This document shows positions 22,790 through 29,822 of a DNA stretch of 29,822 nt, piece after piece (position 1 is the stretch's first letter; the number at the start of each line of letters is the position of its first letter). This DNA is from CAZJHD01 sp964545855 (GTDB taxonomy: Bacteria; Planctomycetota; UBA1135; JACQFD01). The notes under the pieces are model-generated. The model did not search any database, was not told where the DNA came from, and saw only the letters and a list, made by a program, of their open reading frames with translations. The stretch spans positions 1-29,822 of the forward strand of contig CAZJHD010000051.1 of NCBI GenBank assembly GCA_964545855.1, given 5' to 3'. The translations under genes and the position numbers were made by a program.

Positions 22790-23532
22790 TCCGCGCAATC
22801 CTGGTCGACCTCGACGAGACGCTCTACGACGAGCGGGGCTCGGTCCACCAGGCCCTCGAGCGCACGGCGGCGCACGCTGCCGAGTCGATCCCGTCGCTCG
22901 ACCGCGAGAAGTTCATGGAGGTCTACCTGGAAGAGGGCAACAAGCGCTGGGAGGCCTTCGAGGAGGAGATCCGGGCGAAGGGGCGTTCCGCGAGCCTCGA
23001 CGCGATGCGCGTGCGCGAGATGTGCTTCGCCCAGGCGCTCGCCTGCTCCGGCGCCGCTCCCTCGGCGGCGACCGAGGTGACGCGCTACTACAGCCAGCTC
23101 CGCTCCTCCCTCCACGTCCTGTTCCCCGAGTCGAAGCGCGTCCTCGAGAAGCTGCGCAAGCACTGCTTCGTCGTGCTCGTGTCGAACGGCGGCACCGCCT
23201 ACCAGCGGGAGAAGCTGCGCGCGACGGGCATCGAGGGTCTCTTCCACGCCATCGCCATCTCCGAGGAGGTGGGCTACTCGAAGCCCCAGCGCGGCATCTT
23301 CGAGAAGGCGCTGCGCGAGGTGGGCGTCTCGGCGCACGAGGCCGTGATGGTCGGCGACAACGTCGACAAGGACATCCTCGGCGCGAAGACCCTCGGCCTC
23401 CGCGGCGTGCTCGTCTGCCGCAACGGCCACCGCCCGCGCTTCCACGACGGGCAGCCGCGCCCCGACGCCGTCGTGAAGACGCTCACGGAGCTTCCGAAGA
23501 CGCTCACGAGCTTCGCGGGGAAGAGGGCGTAG
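22783..23532 (+). CDS. HAD-superfamily hydrolase
   Basis: This is a cap-type HAD phosphatase of about 249 aa. Motif I is VDLDETLYDE with the nucleophile and acid Asp at about 9 and 11. Motif II is VSNGG, motif III is the Lys in GYSKPQRGIF, and motif IV is GDNVDKD. The helical insert after motif I points to subclass I, as in phosphoglycolate phosphatase or pyrimidine nucleotidase relatives. The substrate cannot be assigned; being coupled to a UPRTase-like gene, nucleotide turnover is possible but inferred. Two adjacent GTG codons (22780 and 22783) can start it, both overlapping the upstream stop. The 3' end overlaps a possible small gene on the other strand by 29 nt. Confidence 0.88.
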   Translation: MLIRAILVDLDETLYDERGSVHQALERTAAHAAESIPSLDREKFMEVYLEEGNKRWEAFEEEIRAKGRSASLDAMRVREMCFAQALACSGAAPSAATEVTRYYSQLRSSLHVLFPESKRVLEKLRKHCFVVLVSNGGTAYQREKLRATGIEGLFHAIAISEEVGYSKPQRGIFEKALREVGVSAHEAVMVGDNVDKDILGAKTLGLRGVLVCRNGHRPRFHDGQPRPDAVVKTLTELPKTLTSFAGKRA

Positions 23533-23707
23533 CGAGAACGGCCGACGAGGCGGCGGCCTCCTCCGACTCCTCGCCCGCGAAGCAGGCGTGGGCGGACCGG
23601 TAGAGATCGAGGAGCGACAGGTCGTCCTCCACGACGGCGAAGGCGACACCGCACGGCCGCGCCTCGAAGGGGCCGGGGGGCTCGAAGCTCGGATCGGATC
23701 GTTCCAT
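23504..23707 (-). CDS. Possible small protein, 67 aa, unknown
   Basis: This is an open frame with the same high third-position GC as real genes. The central part (CGVAFAVVEDDLSLLDLYRSAHACF) could form a strand followed by an amphipathic helix. The start is ATG at 23707 without a clear ribosome site. It lies 91 nt after the condensation-like gene on the same strand, and its last 29 nt overlap the end of the convergent HAD gene. I recognise no family. It may be a real third gene after fabI or a chance frame. Confidence 0.4.
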   Translation of the reverse strand: MERSDPSFEPPGPFEARPCGVAFAVVEDDLSLLDLYRSAHACFAGEESEEAAASSAVLATPSSPRSS

Positions 23708-23798
23708 GGCGCTACCGTCGGCCGCGCGAGTGAGGCGCTGCGGAATCGGAGGTGAGGACCGCGTGAAGCGAGCGCGGTCCGTCGGGCCTCGCGGCCGC

Positions 23799-25103
23799 TC
23801 ACGGCACGAGCCGGAACGCATCGCGTGTGCCCGAGCCCGCGGGGTCCACGGCCGCCGCGAGGCGCTCGAAGAGCGACGCGGCGTCGGCGGGAGCCACCCG
23901 GTCGTCGGGCGACGTCACGGCGAGCGTCGTCGCGCCGGCGAGGGAGCAGACCGTCACCAACGGCACCTGCGCCCAGGTGTGGAACGACGCCGCCTCGCAG
24001 TGCGCGGCGAGCGCCGTGAGCGACTCCGGCAACGCCACGCTGGAGACGACGCAGGAGAGGTTCTCGAAGGGCGCGCGCTCGGGGATCGGCAGGCGCGCGC
24101 GCGCGGCGAATGCGTCGAGGAGCTTCCGCTCGTCGCGTGCCGGCGCGTCCATCGCCCGCGCGAGCCAGAAGGCCGTGCCGCGCCGCGCCTCGGCGAGGCC
24201 CTCGCGCGCCTCTGCGTCGAGGTCGCCGCCACGGAAGCACTGGATCACGAAGCCCGCCGTGGGATTCCCCGGCGCGGAGCGCGAGCGGCTCCCGAGACGC
24301 GCGACGAGGTCGACGGGGAGCCCCACGAGGACGCGGCGCTTCCCGGGCCGTGCGTCGAGGAGGGCGCGCGCCGTCTCGGCGACCACGCGCGCCGTCACCG
24401 TGAGGCCGCGCGCGCGCGAGGATTCGAGGAGCGCTCTCGAGGCCCCGGGGCCGAGGGCGAGCCGATGGACCGTCGCGCCCGCGCTCTGCTCCGCGACGGA
24501 GCGGCCGTCCGTGAGGTCGACGGTCTCGGCGCCTGCGTCGCGGCCGGCGGCGCGGCGGAAGCGCGCCGCGAAGGCGAGCGCCCGCGCGACGCCGGCGGCG
24601 GCGACGACCCAGCGGTCGATGGCCGAGGGCGGAGCGACGATCCGCTCGGGGAACGGCGCGGCCTCGGCGCCGCCGGAGTCGACGCGGAGGCCGTCCTCCA
24701 TCCAGCAGGCCTGGCCGAGCAGGTTGGTGAAGAGGTGGCACGACCGCGCGACGAGCGTGCGGTCGTCGCGGAGCAGCCATCGATGGACGAGGCCCTCGCC
24801 GCTCGGAACGTACTCCCCGAGCGCCGCCTCCGGCGCGAGCGTGCGCAGCGCCGCGCGCGCGCTGGCGACGCGTGTCGCGAGGTCGCTCTCCGAAAAGGGC
24901 ACCCATCGGAAGCGCCGCGCCGCCGCGTCCTCGACCCAGCGCAGCCGCAGCGCCGGGCGCGCGCGCACCTGCCGCTCCCAGGCGGCGCCGAGGCGTTCGC
25001 CGTCGGCCGGCGCGCGCAGGCGCAGCGCGAGCAGCGTGTCGTGGCCGCGCACGACCGGCTCCTGCGCGTGGATCCAGAGGGAGCCGGCGTGGGCGGAGTC
25101 CAC
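23799..25103 (-). CDS. Condensation/CoA-acyltransferase-superfamily-like protein with degenerate active-site motif, 434 aa
   Basis: The overall pattern suits the chloramphenicol-acetyltransferase-like superfamily (NRPS condensation, WS/DGAT, alcohol acetyltransferase types). An N-terminal GHDTLLALRLRAP strand and a WERQVRARPALRLRW segment lead to the place where HHxxxDG is expected. At about residues 122-128 it reads CHLFTNL: the second His (H123) is kept, the first is Cys, and Asp-Gly is replaced by Asn-Leu. The later part (VLVGLPVDLVARLG, GNPTAGFVIQCF, FENLSCVVSSVALPESL, TVCSLAGATTLAVTSPDDRV) matches the second half of the fold. It likely transfers an acyl group or is an inactive relative. 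GTG at 25103 has GGAG 8 nt upstream. It follows fabI by 33 nt, suggesting a link with acyl-chain metabolism. Confidence 0.65.
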   Translation of the reverse strand: MDSAHAGSLWIHAQEPVVRGHDTLLALRLRAPADGERLGAAWERQVRARPALRLRWVEDAAARRFRWVPFSESDLATRVASARAALRTLAPEAALGEYVPSGEGLVHRWLLRDDRTLVARSCHLFTNLLGQACWMEDGLRVDSGGAEAAPFPERIVAPPSAIDRWVVAAAGVARALAFAARFRRAAGRDAGAETVDLTDGRSVAEQSAGATVHRLALGPGASRALLESSRARGLTVTARVVAETARALLDARPGKRRVLVGLPVDLVARLGSRSRSAPGNPTAGFVIQCFRGGDLDAEAREGLAEARRGTAFWLARAMDAPARDERKLLDAFAARARLPIPERAPFENLSCVVSSVALPESLTALAAHCEAASFHTWAQVPLVTVCSLAGATTLAVTSPDDRVAPADAASLFERLAAAVDPAGSGTRDAFRLVP

Positions 25104-25136
25104 CTCGGGGTCTCCGGCGCGCGGCGCAGTGCGCCG

Positions 25137-25901
25137 TCAGGTGCCGACGATCGAGAATCCGCCGTCCACGTGGATCACCTCGCCGGTGATGCCGCGCGAC
25201 ATCGGCGACAGGAGGAACACCGCGGCGTCGGCCACCTCGTCGGCCTCCGTGAGGCGGCGCAGCGGCGCCTTCGCCTTGTGGTGGTCGAGGATCTTCGAGA
25301 AGTCGCCGATGCCCGCCGCCGCGAGGGTCTTGATGGGGCCCGCGCTGATGGCGTTCACGCGGACGCCGCGGGGGCCGAGGTCGTTCGCGAGGTAGCGCAC
25401 GCTCGCCTCGAGGGCCGCCTTCGCGACGCCCATCACGTTGTAGTTGGGGATCACGCGCTCGGCGCCGATGTAGGTGAGCGTGAGCATCGCGCCCTGGCGT
25501 CCCTCCATGAGCTCCGCCGCGCGCCGCGCGACGGCCGTGAAGGAGTAGGCGCTCACGTCGTGGGCGAGGCGGAAGCCCTCGCGGCTCGTCCGCATGTAGT
25601 CGCCGTCGAGCTCGTCCTTGTTGGCGAAGGCGACGGAATGCACCGCGAAGTCGAGGCCGCCGCCGGCCTTCACCGACTCGAAGGCCTTGTCGAGGGAGGC
25701 GTCGCTCGCCACGTCGCACTCGACGCAGGCCGTCTCGCCCGGCAGCGTGGCGGCCAGCTCGCGGACGGTTTCGCCGAGGCGTTCGTTCTGGTAGGCGAGC
25801 GTGACCTGCGCGCCGGCGGCGCTCGCGCCGCGGGCGATGGCCCAGGCGATGGAGCGCTTGTTGGCGACGCCGAAGACGATCCCGCGTTTTCCTTGGAGCA
25901 T
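25137..25901 (-). CDS. fabI: Enoyl-[acyl-carrier-protein] reductase, NADH-dependent
   Basis: FabI reduces trans-2-enoyl-ACP in the last step of each fatty-acid elongation cycle. At 254 aa it has the usual length. NADH-binding residues lie in GIVFGVANKRSIAWAIA (about 7-23), followed by ECDVASD, then VHSVAFANKDELDGDY. The catalytic pair is Y154 and K161 (Tyr-x6-Lys spacing specific to FabI), with an upstream Y144. The C-terminus reads SRGITGEVIHVDGGFSIVG. The ATG at 25901 opens directly on the first strand, though no strong ribosome site is seen. It diverges from the thioesterase gene (51 nt between starts) and is followed on the same strand by the acyltransferase-like gene. Confidence 0.96.
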   Translation of the reverse strand: MLQGKRGIVFGVANKRSIAWAIARGASAAGAQVTLAYQNERLGETVRELAATLPGETACVECDVASDASLDKAFESVKAGGGLDFAVHSVAFANKDELDGDYMRTSREGFRLAHDVSAYSFTAVARRAAELMEGRQGAMLTLTYIGAERVIPNYNVMGVAKAALEASVRYLANDLGPRGVRVNAISAGPIKTLAAAGIGDFSKILDHHKAKAPLRRLTEADEVADAAVFLLSPMSRGITGEVIHVDGGFSIVGT

Positions 25902-25952
25902 GGTTGTGGTGTACCGCGCGCGGGGGGTCGGGAAAAGGGCGAGGCCCGATGG

Positions 25953-26378
25953 ATGGATCGCGCCAAGGAGCCCGTGGCGGCGCCCGCCGCCGTTGCGGAA
26001 GATGCGCCCATGCTCGTCTCGCCGCTGAACGCGTTCCTCAACGTCACGACGGAGGATCTCGAGAACGGCCGCGTGCGCCTCTGCATGGCGGCCGGGCCCG
26101 AGTGGAAGAACGAGGTGGGCCTGATCCACGGCGGCGCCATGGCGCTGCTGCTGGACGGCGCCATGGGACGCGCCACGGCGCGCACGCTCGCCACCAACGA
26201 GACCTGCGCGACGATCCACCTCTCGGTGCAGTTCCTCGCCATCGCGCGCGCCGGCACGCTCTGCGCCGAGGCCTGGGTCGTGAAGCGCGGCCGCCGCGTC
26301 GCCTTCGTGGAGGGCGAGTGCTGCGGCGACGACGGCGAGCCGGTCGCCCGCGCCACGGGGACCTGGGCGATCCGCTGA
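25953..26378 (+). CDS. PaaI-family hotdog-fold thioesterase
   Basis: PaaI-type enzymes hydrolyse acyl-CoA thioesters. The 141-aa protein has the hotdog signature GLIHGGAMALLLDGAMG, with H59-G60-G61 and the catalytic-type D68, followed by ATIHLSVQFLAIARAGTLCAEAWVVKRGRRVAFVEGE, a typical beta-sheet half. The ATG at 25953 is preferred, with a purine-rich AGGGCGAGG just upstream; the ATG at 25949 is out of frame. The start is divergent from fabI, so the two lipid-related genes probably share a control region of about 50 nt. The substrate is unknown. Confidence 0.9.
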   Translation: MDRAKEPVAAPAAVAEDAPMLVSPLNAFLNVTTEDLENGRVRLCMAAGPEWKNEVGLIHGGAMALLLDGAMGRATARTLATNETCATIHLSVQFLAIARAGTLCAEAWVVKRGRRVAFVEGECCGDDGEPVARATGTWAIR

Positions 26379-26510
26379 CGGGGCGCGGGCGTGCCCGGCG
26401 CCGGAGCGCTCTCCCGAGCACTCGCGACTCAAGGCGAACGCGCCTCCCGTTCGATCCTCTGATCGGAGAGTCGGGATCGACGGGTCACGCCGCGCGTGCG
26501 CGCGGGCACA

Positions 26511-26517
26511 GGGGGAG
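26511..26517 (+). promoter_or_regulatory. Ribosome binding site deciding the S8 protease start
   Basis: GGGGGAG lies 5 nt upstream of GTG 26523. It selects that start over an in-frame GTG at 26496, which would add nine Gly-rich residues ahead of the signal anchor. Confidence 0.7.
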
Positions 26518-26522
26518 ACGGA

Positions 26523-28208
26523 GTGCGAATTCGCGGAAGCGCTTGGCTCGGTGTCGTTGCAGTCGGAATCGTCGTCATCGGCGTCTCCATCGCCGATCCA
26601 TTCCGAGGACGCGTCGCGACTCGCCGCGGACGCATCCCGACGGAGCTCACGAGCCGCGGCCAGGAGATCGTCGCCGGCCGCGTGTTGCTGCGCGCGCGAC
26701 GGCCGCTCCCGGCGCGGCTCCTCGCGACGCTGGAGCAGCAGGGCCTCGTCCTGGAGGAGATCCTCGACGACCGCATCGAGGTGCTGTCCCTCCCCTTCGG
26801 CGTTCCGCCGGAGTTCGTGGCCGAGGCGTTCGCGATGCTGCCGGAGGTGGAGCTCGCCGAGCTCGATGGCATCGCGCACGTCGACGCGCCCGTGAACGAC
26901 CCGCAGTCGGGCGCCCAGTGGCACCTCGCCAAGGTGCGCGCGGAGGCGGCGTGGACGCTCTCCCTCGGCTCGGCGGACGTCGCGATCGCCGTGCTCGACA
27001 CCGGCTGCGATCCGTCGCACCCCGATCTGGCCGAGAAGCTGCTCCCCGGCTGGAGCTTCGTCTCGCGCTCCGCGAACACGGCCGACGGTCACGGCCACGG
27101 CACGCACGTGGCCGGCATCGCCGCCGCCGCCACCGACAACGCCGTCGGCGTGGCGGGTCTCGGCCGGCTCTGCTCGATCCTCCCGGTGCAGGTGCTCGAC
27201 GAGACGGGCTCCGGCTCCTACTCGGCCGTCGCGAGCGGCATCCGCTGGGCCGCGGATCGCGGCGCGCGCGTCGTGAACCTGAGCCTCGGGGGCACGGCTC
27301 CGTCGACGACGCTCGAATCGGCCGTGCGCTACGCGACGCGCTCGGGCGCGCTCGTCGTCGCCGCCGCCGGCAACTCGAACACGACGGAGCCCTCCTATCC
27401 CGCTTTCCTGGAGGACGCCCTCGCCGTCGGCGCGAGCACGCCGTCCGACGCGCGCGCCTCCTTCTCGAACCACGGCCCGTGGGTCGACCTCGCGGCGCCG
27501 GGCACGAGCATCCTCTCGACGTTCCCGATGGCGCCGGTGACGCTCGGGAGCCAGCCATCGGGCTACTCGTCGATGTCGGGCACCTCCATGTCGGCGCCCG
27601 TCGTCGCCGGCACCGCCGGACTCGTCTACGCGCTGCTCGGCACGCGCGCGACGCCCGCCGCGGTCCGCGCCGCCCTGGGAGGATCGGCGGCGCCGCTCTC
27701 CTCGCCCTGGGCCGCCTCGGGCCGTCTCGACGCGGGAGCCGCGATGTCGCTCGCCGCCGCGCCGCCGAGCCGCCGCGCCGGAACCGTGCGCAGCGTCGTC
27801 GTCGTGGAGGGCCGCTGGCGCCAGGGCGACGTCTCCTCGCTCGCCTCCGCCGACCGCGACCGCCTGCGCGTCGCCTCCCTCGGGCCGCGCGGCACGCGCG
27901 CCGTCGAGGTGGAGGTGGACGTCGACGGTCTCGGCACCGTCATCTCCTCGCTCCTCGTCGATGTCGACGCAAGGTCGAGCGCCTCGGCGCGCCAGCGCAT
28001 CTCCTTCTGGAGCTGGAACGCCGGCGAGTACGTCGAGCGCGACGACTCCTTCGTGAACGCGCGCGTCGGGCTCCGCCGCGTCGACCTCTCGGGCCTCGCC
28101 GGCTCCTACGTGCAGGGCGGGATGCTGCGCCTGCGCATCCGCCAGGAGAGCGCGCGTCCCTTCACGACGATCGTCGGCCAGATCGCGGCGGAGGCGTCGG
28201 GAGACTGA
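26523..28208 (+). CDS. Subtilisin-like serine protease (S8) with propeptide, 561 aa
   Basis: A signal or anchor sequence spans about 1-24 (MRIRGSAWLGVVAVGIVVIG). An I9/fervidolysin-like propeptide follows at about 48-125, with VAGRVLLRARRPLPARLLATL and LPEVELAELD. The S8 domain starts near 130. The triad is D159 (AVLDTGCDPSHPDL), H192 (GHGTHVAGI) and S355 (SGTSMSAPVVAG), with the oxyanion Asn N284 (AAGNSN). All are intact, so an active exported endopeptidase is expected. Residues about 420-561 form a beta-rich C-terminal domain (VRSVVVVEGRW and onward) of unknown role. It ends just before a long inverted repeat shared with the convergent neighbour. Confidence 0.94.
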   Translation: MRIRGSAWLGVVAVGIVVIGVSIADPFRGRVATRRGRIPTELTSRGQEIVAGRVLLRARRPLPARLLATLEQQGLVLEEILDDRIEVLSLPFGVPPEFVAEAFAMLPEVELAELDGIAHVDAPVNDPQSGAQWHLAKVRAEAAWTLSLGSADVAIAVLDTGCDPSHPDLAEKLLPGWSFVSRSANTADGHGHGTHVAGIAAAATDNAVGVAGLGRLCSILPVQVLDETGSGSYSAVASGIRWAADRGARVVNLSLGGTAPSTTLESAVRYATRSGALVVAAAGNSNTTEPSYPAFLEDALAVGASTPSDARASFSNHGPWVDLAAPGTSILSTFPMAPVTLGSQPSGYSSMSGTSMSAPVVAGTAGLVYALLGTRATPAAVRAALGGSAAPLSSPWAASGRLDAGAAMSLAAAPPSRRAGTVRSVVVVEGRWRQGDVSSLASADRDRLRVASLGPRGTRAVEVEVDVDGLGTVISSLLVDVDARSSASARQRISFWSWNAGEYVERDDSFVNARVGLRRVDLSGLAGSYVQGGMLRLRIRQESARPFTTIVGQIAAEASGD

Positions 28209-28211
28209 TCG

Positions 28212-28292
28212 GAGACTGGTCCCGATTCATTCACACCCGCCCGGAGGCCCGAGACCGCCCCCGAGGAGCGTGAATGATTCGGTGCCAGTCTC
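28212..28292. terminator. Long imperfect inverted repeat between convergent genes, probable bidirectional terminator
   Basis: The arm 28212-28234 pairs with 28270-28292 at 20 of 23 positions (starting GAGACTGG and ending TCATTCAC), around a GC-rich 35-nt loop. It begins 4 nt after the protease stop. Its far arm overlaps the stop codon of the minus-strand gene (28291-28293), so it is placed to end both transcripts. It has no long T-run. Confidence 0.65.
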
Positions 28293-29822
28293 AGCGGGGG
28301 GAGGGCCGCCCCGTCGCGCGGATCACCTCGCCGAAGTTCACCTCGACCCAACGGGGCCGGTCGTAGTCCCAGTGGACGTAGGCGGTCATCGCCACCTCGA
28401 GCGGATAGAGCAGCTCGCAGGCCGCGCGCGCGTCGTCGTCGAGGCCGAGAGCGTCGCAGTAGCGCGCGACGGCCGACTCCTCGCCGGGCGCCAGGGCGCG
28501 CGGATGGAGCGCGCGCAGCACGGCGCGGTCGAGGGGATCCTCGAAGGCCTGCTTGCGGTCGTGGAGCACGAAGTGGAGCAGGTCGAAGAGGGGGAGGTTG
28601 CTCTCGCGCCAGGTGCCCCAGTCGAGGAGCGCCGTCGGCGCGCCGTCGTCGCCGACGAGGACGTGCTTCGAGCGCAGGTCTCCGTGCGTGAGCGGCAGCG
28701 GGATCGAGCGGCCGCGGAGGCGCCCCGCCGCCTCGGCGCCGATCCGCTCGAGGGGCGCGCGCAGGGAGGCGTCGCGGAGCCGCCGCGCGACGAAGCGCAC
28801 GCGCTCGGCGACGTGCGTCTCCAGCAGGTCTCCCTCGAGGGTCCGGGGCGGCCCCGCGAGCGCCGCGAGGTGCGCGGAGAGACCCTCGAGCGTGCGCGCG
28901 CGCCGCGTGGCGTCGCCCGTCTGCTGGGCCGAGTTCCAGCCGGGACACCACTCCTCCGCGAAGAAGGGCATTCCGTCGACGGAGAGCTTCCCGAAGGCCC
29001 TCGGCAGCGGCAGGCCCGGTGCGATCGCGCGGATGCGCTCCAGGGCCGCCACATGGCGGCCGCCGAGGCGCACCTCCTTCGCGCAGAGAGGGATCCGCGC
29101 CACGGCGCGGGCGCCCGGAGCCTCCGCCGACGGACCGTCCGCCACGAGCGCGACGACGTTGTTGCCGCGCGTCGGGATCACGCGCTCGATGCGCGGCGCG
29201 TGGCCCGTGCCGCCGGCGGCGGCGAGCGCGAGGGCGGCGGCGCGCTCGAGGAGGGAGCGCGCGGGCTCGGCGCCGTCGCGCGCGGCGGCCGGGCGCTCCG
29301 CGACGAAGGCGTAGGAGGGCGTGAGGTGGCGGAAGAGTCCGAGCCGCCAGGCGACGAGCTTGGAGGGGTTCTCGCGCTCCTTCGGACCCACCTCGAGCCG
29401 CGGCGGCCGCGTCGTGTCGAGGTTCACGAGAGCCGAGTAGTCGAGGTGCGTCACGTAGGGAGCGAGCCGCCAGCGGACCTGGAGCCCCGCCGCGACGAGC
29501 GCGCGCCCGTAGCCGCGCTCGGTCTGCTCGCCGCCGCCGCGGTCGGAGACGCAGCGCAGCGCGAGGTCGAGGGGCCGCGGCGCGAGGTAGCGGCCGTGGT
29601 GCCCCGTGGGCCGCTTGTAGGCGAGCCGATTGCGCGCCATCAGCACGAGCTCGCCGCCGGGCGCGAGCACGCGGGCCGCCTCGCGCAGGCAGCGCGCGAG
29701 CGTCGCGGCGCGGCTCTCGGCGCCGGCGCGCGGGAGGCCCGCCGGCGCAGCGGGGAGGACGACGAGGGCGAAGCTCCCGTCGAGGAAGGGGAACCGCGGC
29801 CCGTCGCCGCCGAGGACGACGC
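28291..29822 (-). CDS. SAM methyltransferase-APH-type kinase fusion, 5' end cut by window edge
   Basis: At least 509 residues are visible and the start lies beyond 29822. The first part is the C-terminal half of a class I methyltransferase: FPFLDGSFALVVL, then LREAARVLAPGGELVLMARN. An RLAYKR-type linker region and about 150 residues follow. The last 270 residues form an aminoglycoside-phosphotransferase/choline-kinase-like domain. Its catalytic loop reads THGDLRSKHVLV, with the usual Asn of HxDxxxxN replaced by His, and its metal-binding loop reads LLDWGTWRESNLPLFDL. An internal GTG at 29670 could start a shorter protein but would cut the methyltransferase fold, so I read through. The fusion recalls methyltransferase-kinase proteins of glycan synthesis such as WbdD. 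The substrate is unknown. Confidence 0.82.
   Translation of the reverse strand, partial: VVLGGDGPRFPFLDGSFALVVLPAAPAGLPRAGAESRAATLARCLREAARVLAPGGELVLMARNRLAYKRPTGHHGRYLAPRPLDLALRCVSDRGGGEQTERGYGRALVAAGLQVRWRLAPYVTHLDYSALVNLDTTRPPRLEVGPKERENPSKLVAWRLGLFRHLTPSYAFVAERPAAARDGAEPARSLLERAAALALAAAGGTGHAPRIERVIPTRGNNVVALVADGPSAEAPGARAVARIPLCAKEVRLGGRHVAALERIRAIAPGLPLPRAFGKLSVDGMPFFAEEWCPGWNSAQQTGDATRRARTLEGLSAHLAALAGPPRTLEGDLLETHVAERVRFVARRLRDASLRAPLERIGAEAAGRLRGRSIPLPLTHGDLRSKHVLVGDDGAPTALLDWGTWRESNLPLFDLLHFVLHDRKQAFEDPLDRAVLRALHPRALAPGEESAVARYCDALGLDDDARAACELLYPLEVAMTAYVHWDYDRPRWVEVNFGEVIRATGRPSPR

Noticed and set aside
23706..25940. Plus-strand frame running unbroken into the thioesterase
   Set aside because: The part before 25953 is antisense to fabI and the acyltransferase-like gene and is low-complexity Arg/Ala; only the final 141 codons are the real thioesterase.

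Overview
The window is about 70% GC with strong third-position GC bias, which makes many antisense frames open by chance. It carries housekeeping genes mixed with two large genes typical of Planctomycetota: a secreted FG-GAP/VCBS repeat protein with 28 repeats, and a Ser/Thr protein kinase fused through one membrane helix to a SUMF1/FGE-like domain. I infer a planctomycete, probably an uncultured lineage. This rests on family content only.

Left block (1-3154, minus strand): coaE, rho with a long His/Gly-rich disordered N-terminus, and a SpoU/TrmJ-type RNA methyltransferase that runs off the left edge. The genes are closely packed and likely co-transcribed.

Mobile element (3645-6581): a complete 2,937-bp transposon bounded by a perfect 16-bp terminal inverted repeat and a 6-bp direct repeat (GGGAGC) of the target. 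It carries an IS1-family-like DDE transposase on the plus strand and a divergent three-gene passenger operon of unknown function on the minus strand. Downstream of the transposase it also has a 109-nt sequence predicted to fold into an almost fully paired three-way junction. The element landed between coaE and the gene at 6796. The passenger operon now points at coaE-rho-trmJ and the transposase points at the gene at 6796.

Centre (6796-19274, plus strand): a single-helix membrane coiled-coil protein, a strong hairpin, then tatC-ychF-cinA as a tight cluster. The FG-GAP protein and the kinase-SUMF1 gene follow, with the kinase frame opening directly after the FG-GAP stop codon.

Right block (19287-29822): sthA and an HDOD-domain gene overlap by ATGA on the minus strand. 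Divergent to them lies a tightly overlapped plus-strand set: a 63-aa zinc ribbon, a uracil phosphoribosyltransferase-like gene and a HAD hydrolase. On the minus strand, fabI is followed by a condensation/acyltransferase-like gene with a degenerate active-site motif and a possible 67-aa gene. A PaaI-type thioesterase is divergent to fabI. Next comes a subtilisin-like protease, then a convergent methyltransferase-APH kinase fusion cut by the right edge, with a long inverted repeat between the two. No tRNA, rRNA or CRISPR array was seen.

The best candidates for something undescribed are the passenger-carrying transposon and its structured candidate RNA.
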